Positions 5,368-7,118 of a DNA stretch of 7,118 nt are shown piece after piece. How positions within the stretch are numbered: the stretch's first letter is position 1; every line of letters starts with the position of its first letter. The notes under the pieces were generated by a model. The model was not told the origin of the DNA. It saw only the letters and a list, made by a program, of their open reading frames with translations, and did not search any database. A program made the position numbers and the translations under genes. The stretch lies in the NCBI GenBank assembly GCA_021152595.1, contig JAGKVC010000161.1, forward strand, positions 1 to 7,118. Reading direction: 5' to 3'. This DNA comes from Clostridia bacterium (GTDB lineage Bacteria > Bacillota > Clostridia > Oscillospirales > Ruminococcaceae).

Positions 5368-6063
5368 ATGAAAAAGTACATCGCAGAATTCATCGGCACA
5401 TTCACCCTTGTCCTGATCGGATGCGGCACCGCAATGCTCGTTGGATGTGATGCGGCAAACGGCTGCGGCTATATCCTGACTGCACTTGCATTCGGTCTCA
5501 CTATCGTCGGCATGGCATATTGTGTCGGCAACATTTCAGGCTGCCACATCAATCCGGCTGTTTCACTCGGTGTTCTGATGTCCGGCGGCATGACATCCAA
5601 GGATTTCATCGGCTACGTGATCTCTCAGTGCCTCGGCGCATTTGCAGGCTCCGGCGTGCTCGCACTGATCTGGTCGCTCGGCGGCGTGCAGGATATGACC
5701 GGCGGCTATGGCTCCAACGGTCTTGCAGGCGTCGGCGGCAGTGCAGTCGCAGGTCTGCTGGTTGAGTGCCTGCTGACCTTCATCTTCGTGCTGACGATCC
5801 TTGGTGTCACCTCGAAAAAGGCAAATCACGGCTCCTTCGGCGGCATCGTAATCGGCTTCACGCTGGTTCTGGTTCACATTCTCGGCATCGGTCTGACCGG
5901 TACCTCTGTCAATCCGGCGCGCAGCTTCGGACCGGCTCTGGTTGCACTGTTTGCAGGCAATTCCGATCCGATTGCAAGCCTTTGGGTTTTCATCGTCGGA
6001 CCGCTCGCCGGTGCAGCACTTGCAGCTCTCTGTTACAAATATCTCGAATCTGCTGACAAATAA
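5368..6063 (+). CDS. AqpZ-like aquaporin (water channel, MIP family)
   Basis: An inner-membrane water channel of the major intrinsic protein family, expected to form tetramers. The 231-residue product equals E. coli AqpZ in length. It shows six membrane helices (roughly 4-24, 35-53, 80-101, 122-145, 157-176, 203-224) and two half-helices with the NPA boxes at 62-64 (SGCHINPAV) and 182-184 (TSVNPARSFGPA). The residues lining the selectivity filter read Phe42, His170, Thr179 and Arg185, matching the Phe-His-Thr-Arg filter of AqpZ. Glycerol facilitators lack that His and carry an Asp after the second NPA. Water is therefore the likely substrate; small neutral solutes cannot be excluded. Cys59 replaces the small residue usually found just before the His-x-Asn-Pro-Ala segment. 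It stands as a single gene with its own promoter and a downstream terminator, and has no functional tie to the arg operon. Confidence 0.95.
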   Translation: MKKYIAEFIGTFTLVLIGCGTAMLVGCDAANGCGYILTALAFGLTIVGMAYCVGNISGCHINPAVSLGVLMSGGMTSKDFIGYVISQCLGAFAGSGVLALIWSLGGVQDMTGGYGSNGLAGVGGSAVAGLLVECLLTFIFVLTILGVTSKKANHGSFGGIVIGFTLVLVHILGIGLTGTSVNPARSFGPALVALFAGNSDPIASLWVFIVGPLAGAALAALCYKYLESADK

Positions 6064-6098
6064 AGCAGTGATCCGGCAACCTGTTTTATAAAATCATG

Positions 6099-6146
6099 AA
6101 AAAACCGCTGAAACGGACATCGCGTTCGCTTCAGCGGTTTTCTTCT
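6099..6146. terminator. Bidirectional rho-independent terminator between aquaporin and clpB
   Basis: A perfect 12-bp inverted repeat, AAAACCGCTGAA (6101-6112) and TTCAGCGGTTTT (6130-6141), encloses a 17-nt loop. On the + strand it ends in TTTTCTTCT; read on the - strand it ends in six T (complement of 6099-6104). It can thus stop both the aquaporin transcript, 37 nt after its stop, and the converging clpB transcript, about 50 nt after its stop. Confidence 0.9.
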
Positions 6147-6190
6147 GTCCAAGCATAAACGGGAGAGAATATCCTTGGCATGGGAGGGGA

Positions 6191-7118
6191 TTATTCACAG
6201 GTAAATGCACCGTCTCTGTAATCGACAGTCACGGTACTGCCCTGCGCAATCGGCTCAGCAAGGAGCTTTTTCGCAAGCAGCGTCTCGATCTTCCGCTGAA
6301 TCAGTCTCTTGAGCGGACGCGCACCGAAATTCGGATCATAGCCCTGCTCAATGACCGCATCCTTTGCGGCATCCGTCAGCGTGACATGAATCTGCTGCTC
6401 AGCAAGGCGCTTTTGCAGATTTGCAAGCAGCAGATCGACGATTCCGCCGATTTCCTGCTTGGTAAGCGGCTTGTAGAGAATGATCTCATCCAGACGATTG
6501 AGGAACTCCGGACGGAAGCGCTGATGGAGCAGTGCGTCAGTCTGCTTCTTTGCCGCCTCAGAAATCGTACCGTCAGGCTGGATACCTTCAAGCAAAGCGT
6601 CAGCACCGAGATTCGAGGTCAGAATCAGAATCGTATTCTTGAAATCAACGGTTCTTCCCTGCGAATCCGTGATTCTGCCGTCATCGAGTACCTGAAGAAG
6701 CAGATTGAAAACATCCGGATGCGCTTTTTCGATCTCATCAAGCAGCACAACGCTGTAAGGCTTTCTGCGGACGGCCTCAGTCAACTGACCGCCTTCCTCA
6801 TAGCCGACATATCCGGGAGGCGCTCCGATCAGACGGCTGACGCTGAATTTTTCCATATATTCGGACATGTCGATGCGGATGAGGTTACGTTCGTCATCAA
6901 AGAGCGCTTCTGCAAGCGTTTTTGCAAGCTCCGTCTTACCGACACCGGTCGGACCGAGGAACAGGAACGAGCCGATCGGACGGTTCGGATCCTGAATGCC
7001 TGCACGGGAGCGCAAAATCGCTTCGCTGACCTTTTCGACTGCCTCATCCTGACCGATCACGCGGCGATGCAGCGTATCATCCAGATGCAGCAGCTTTTCA
7101 CGGTCGCCTTCCATGAGC
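6191..7118 (-). CDS. clpB: ClpB/Hsp100 disaggregase, C-terminal part (second AAA+ domain)
   Basis: ClpB is a cytosolic hexameric ATPase that, with DnaK/DnaJ/GrpE, pulls polypeptides out of heat-induced aggregates. Only the C-terminal 308 or so residues of about 860 are in the window, and the frame is open through the right edge. The Met at 7112-7114 is internal: the Leu before it continues the family's LxEGxREKLL segment. Numbered from that Met, it shows RVIGQDEAV (18-26), PNRPIGSFLFLGPTGVGKT with Walker A at 54-61, pore loop GYVGYEEGG (101-109), Walker B VVLLDEIEKAHPDV (122-135), sensor 1 LTSN (165-168), arginine finger Arg207 in FRPEFLNRLDE, and sensor 2 GARPLKR (264-270). This is the second nucleotide-binding domain plus the C-terminal domain, intact to the TAA (complement of 6191-6193). 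The missing ClpP-binding tripeptide and the ClpB-type RxIGxDxxV and PNRPIGSF wording favour ClpB over ClpA/ClpC. Heat-shock control elements would lie beyond the window. Confidence 0.95.
   Translation of the reverse strand, partial: LMEGDREKLLHLDDTLHRRVIGQDEAVEKVSEAILRSRAGIQDPNRPIGSFLFLGPTGVGKTELAKTLAEALFDDERNLIRIDMSEYMEKFSVSRLIGAPPGYVGYEEGGQLTEAVRRKPYSVVLLDEIEKAHPDVFNLLLQVLDDGRITDSQGRTVDFKNTILILTSNLGADALLEGIQPDGTISEAAKKQTDALLHQRFRPEFLNRLDEIILYKPLTKQEIGGIVDLLLANLQKRLAEQQIHVTLTDAAKDAVIEQGYDPNFGARPLKRLIQRKIETLLAKKLLAEPIAQGSTVTVDYRDGAFTCE

Noticed and set aside
5238..5450. A 70-codon + strand frame through the aquaporin promoter and start
   Set aside because: It begins inside the -35 element, so it cannot be transcribed from this promoter, and it overlaps aquaporin codons in another frame.
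6084..6093. TTTTATAAAA palindrome between the aquaporin stop and the terminator
   Set aside because: A simple AT palindrome without promoter context; it probably only adds to the AT-rich terminator surroundings.
6151..6178. CCAAG/CTTGG inverted repeat near the clpB 3' end
   Set aside because: Five base pairs around a loop of nearly 20 nt; likely chance, with the real terminator immediately adjacent.

Overview
This window looks like a chromosomal stretch from an anaerobic Gram-positive bacterium of the Clostridia, probably Ruminococcaceae/Oscillospiraceae (Ruminococcus-like). That placement is inferred from the style of the proteins, the AAGGAG-type ribosome binding sites, moderately high GC by eye and the gene order. 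No rRNA or other decisive marker is present. All recognisable genes are housekeeping genes; I see no phage, IS, CRISPR or defence module.

Positions 1-4885 hold an arginine-biosynthesis operon on the + strand, argC(3' half)-argJ-argB-argD-argF. Gaps between genes are 14 to 51 nt and each gene has a good Shine-Dalgarno sequence. Together the products take glutamate to citrulline. ArgB phosphorylates N-acetylglutamate, ArgC reduces it to the semialdehyde, and ArgD transaminates it to N-acetylornithine. ArgJ moves the acetyl group back to glutamate, making the route cyclic. ArgF then carbamoylates ornithine. The operon promoter and the argC start lie upstream of the window. argG, argH and carAB, needed to reach arginine, are not here. 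The operon ends at a strong hairpin terminator (4895-4933).

Positions 4886-5367 contain no clear intact gene. Directly after the terminator lies what I read as a 5'-truncated, frame-damaged remnant of a CbrC/UPF0167-type zinc-binding protein (about 4935-5180). It is followed by a near-consensus sigma-A promoter with an extended -10 (5238-5267) and a leader of about 90 nt with three small hairpins.

Positions 5368-6063 encode an AqpZ-like aquaporin with the water-type selectivity filter (Phe, His, Thr, Arg). It converges on the 3' part of clpB, the ClpB/Hsp100 disaggregase, on the - strand (6191-7118, running off the window). One bidirectional terminator at 6099-6146 serves both.

I found no exciting undescribed system. 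The observations most worth a second look are the cbrC-like remnant abutting the argF terminator, a lineage-type insertion with an internal NALPE repeat near the N terminus of ArgJ, a cysteine in the aquaporin pore at the site equivalent to Ala73 of AQP1, and the structured aquaporin leader.
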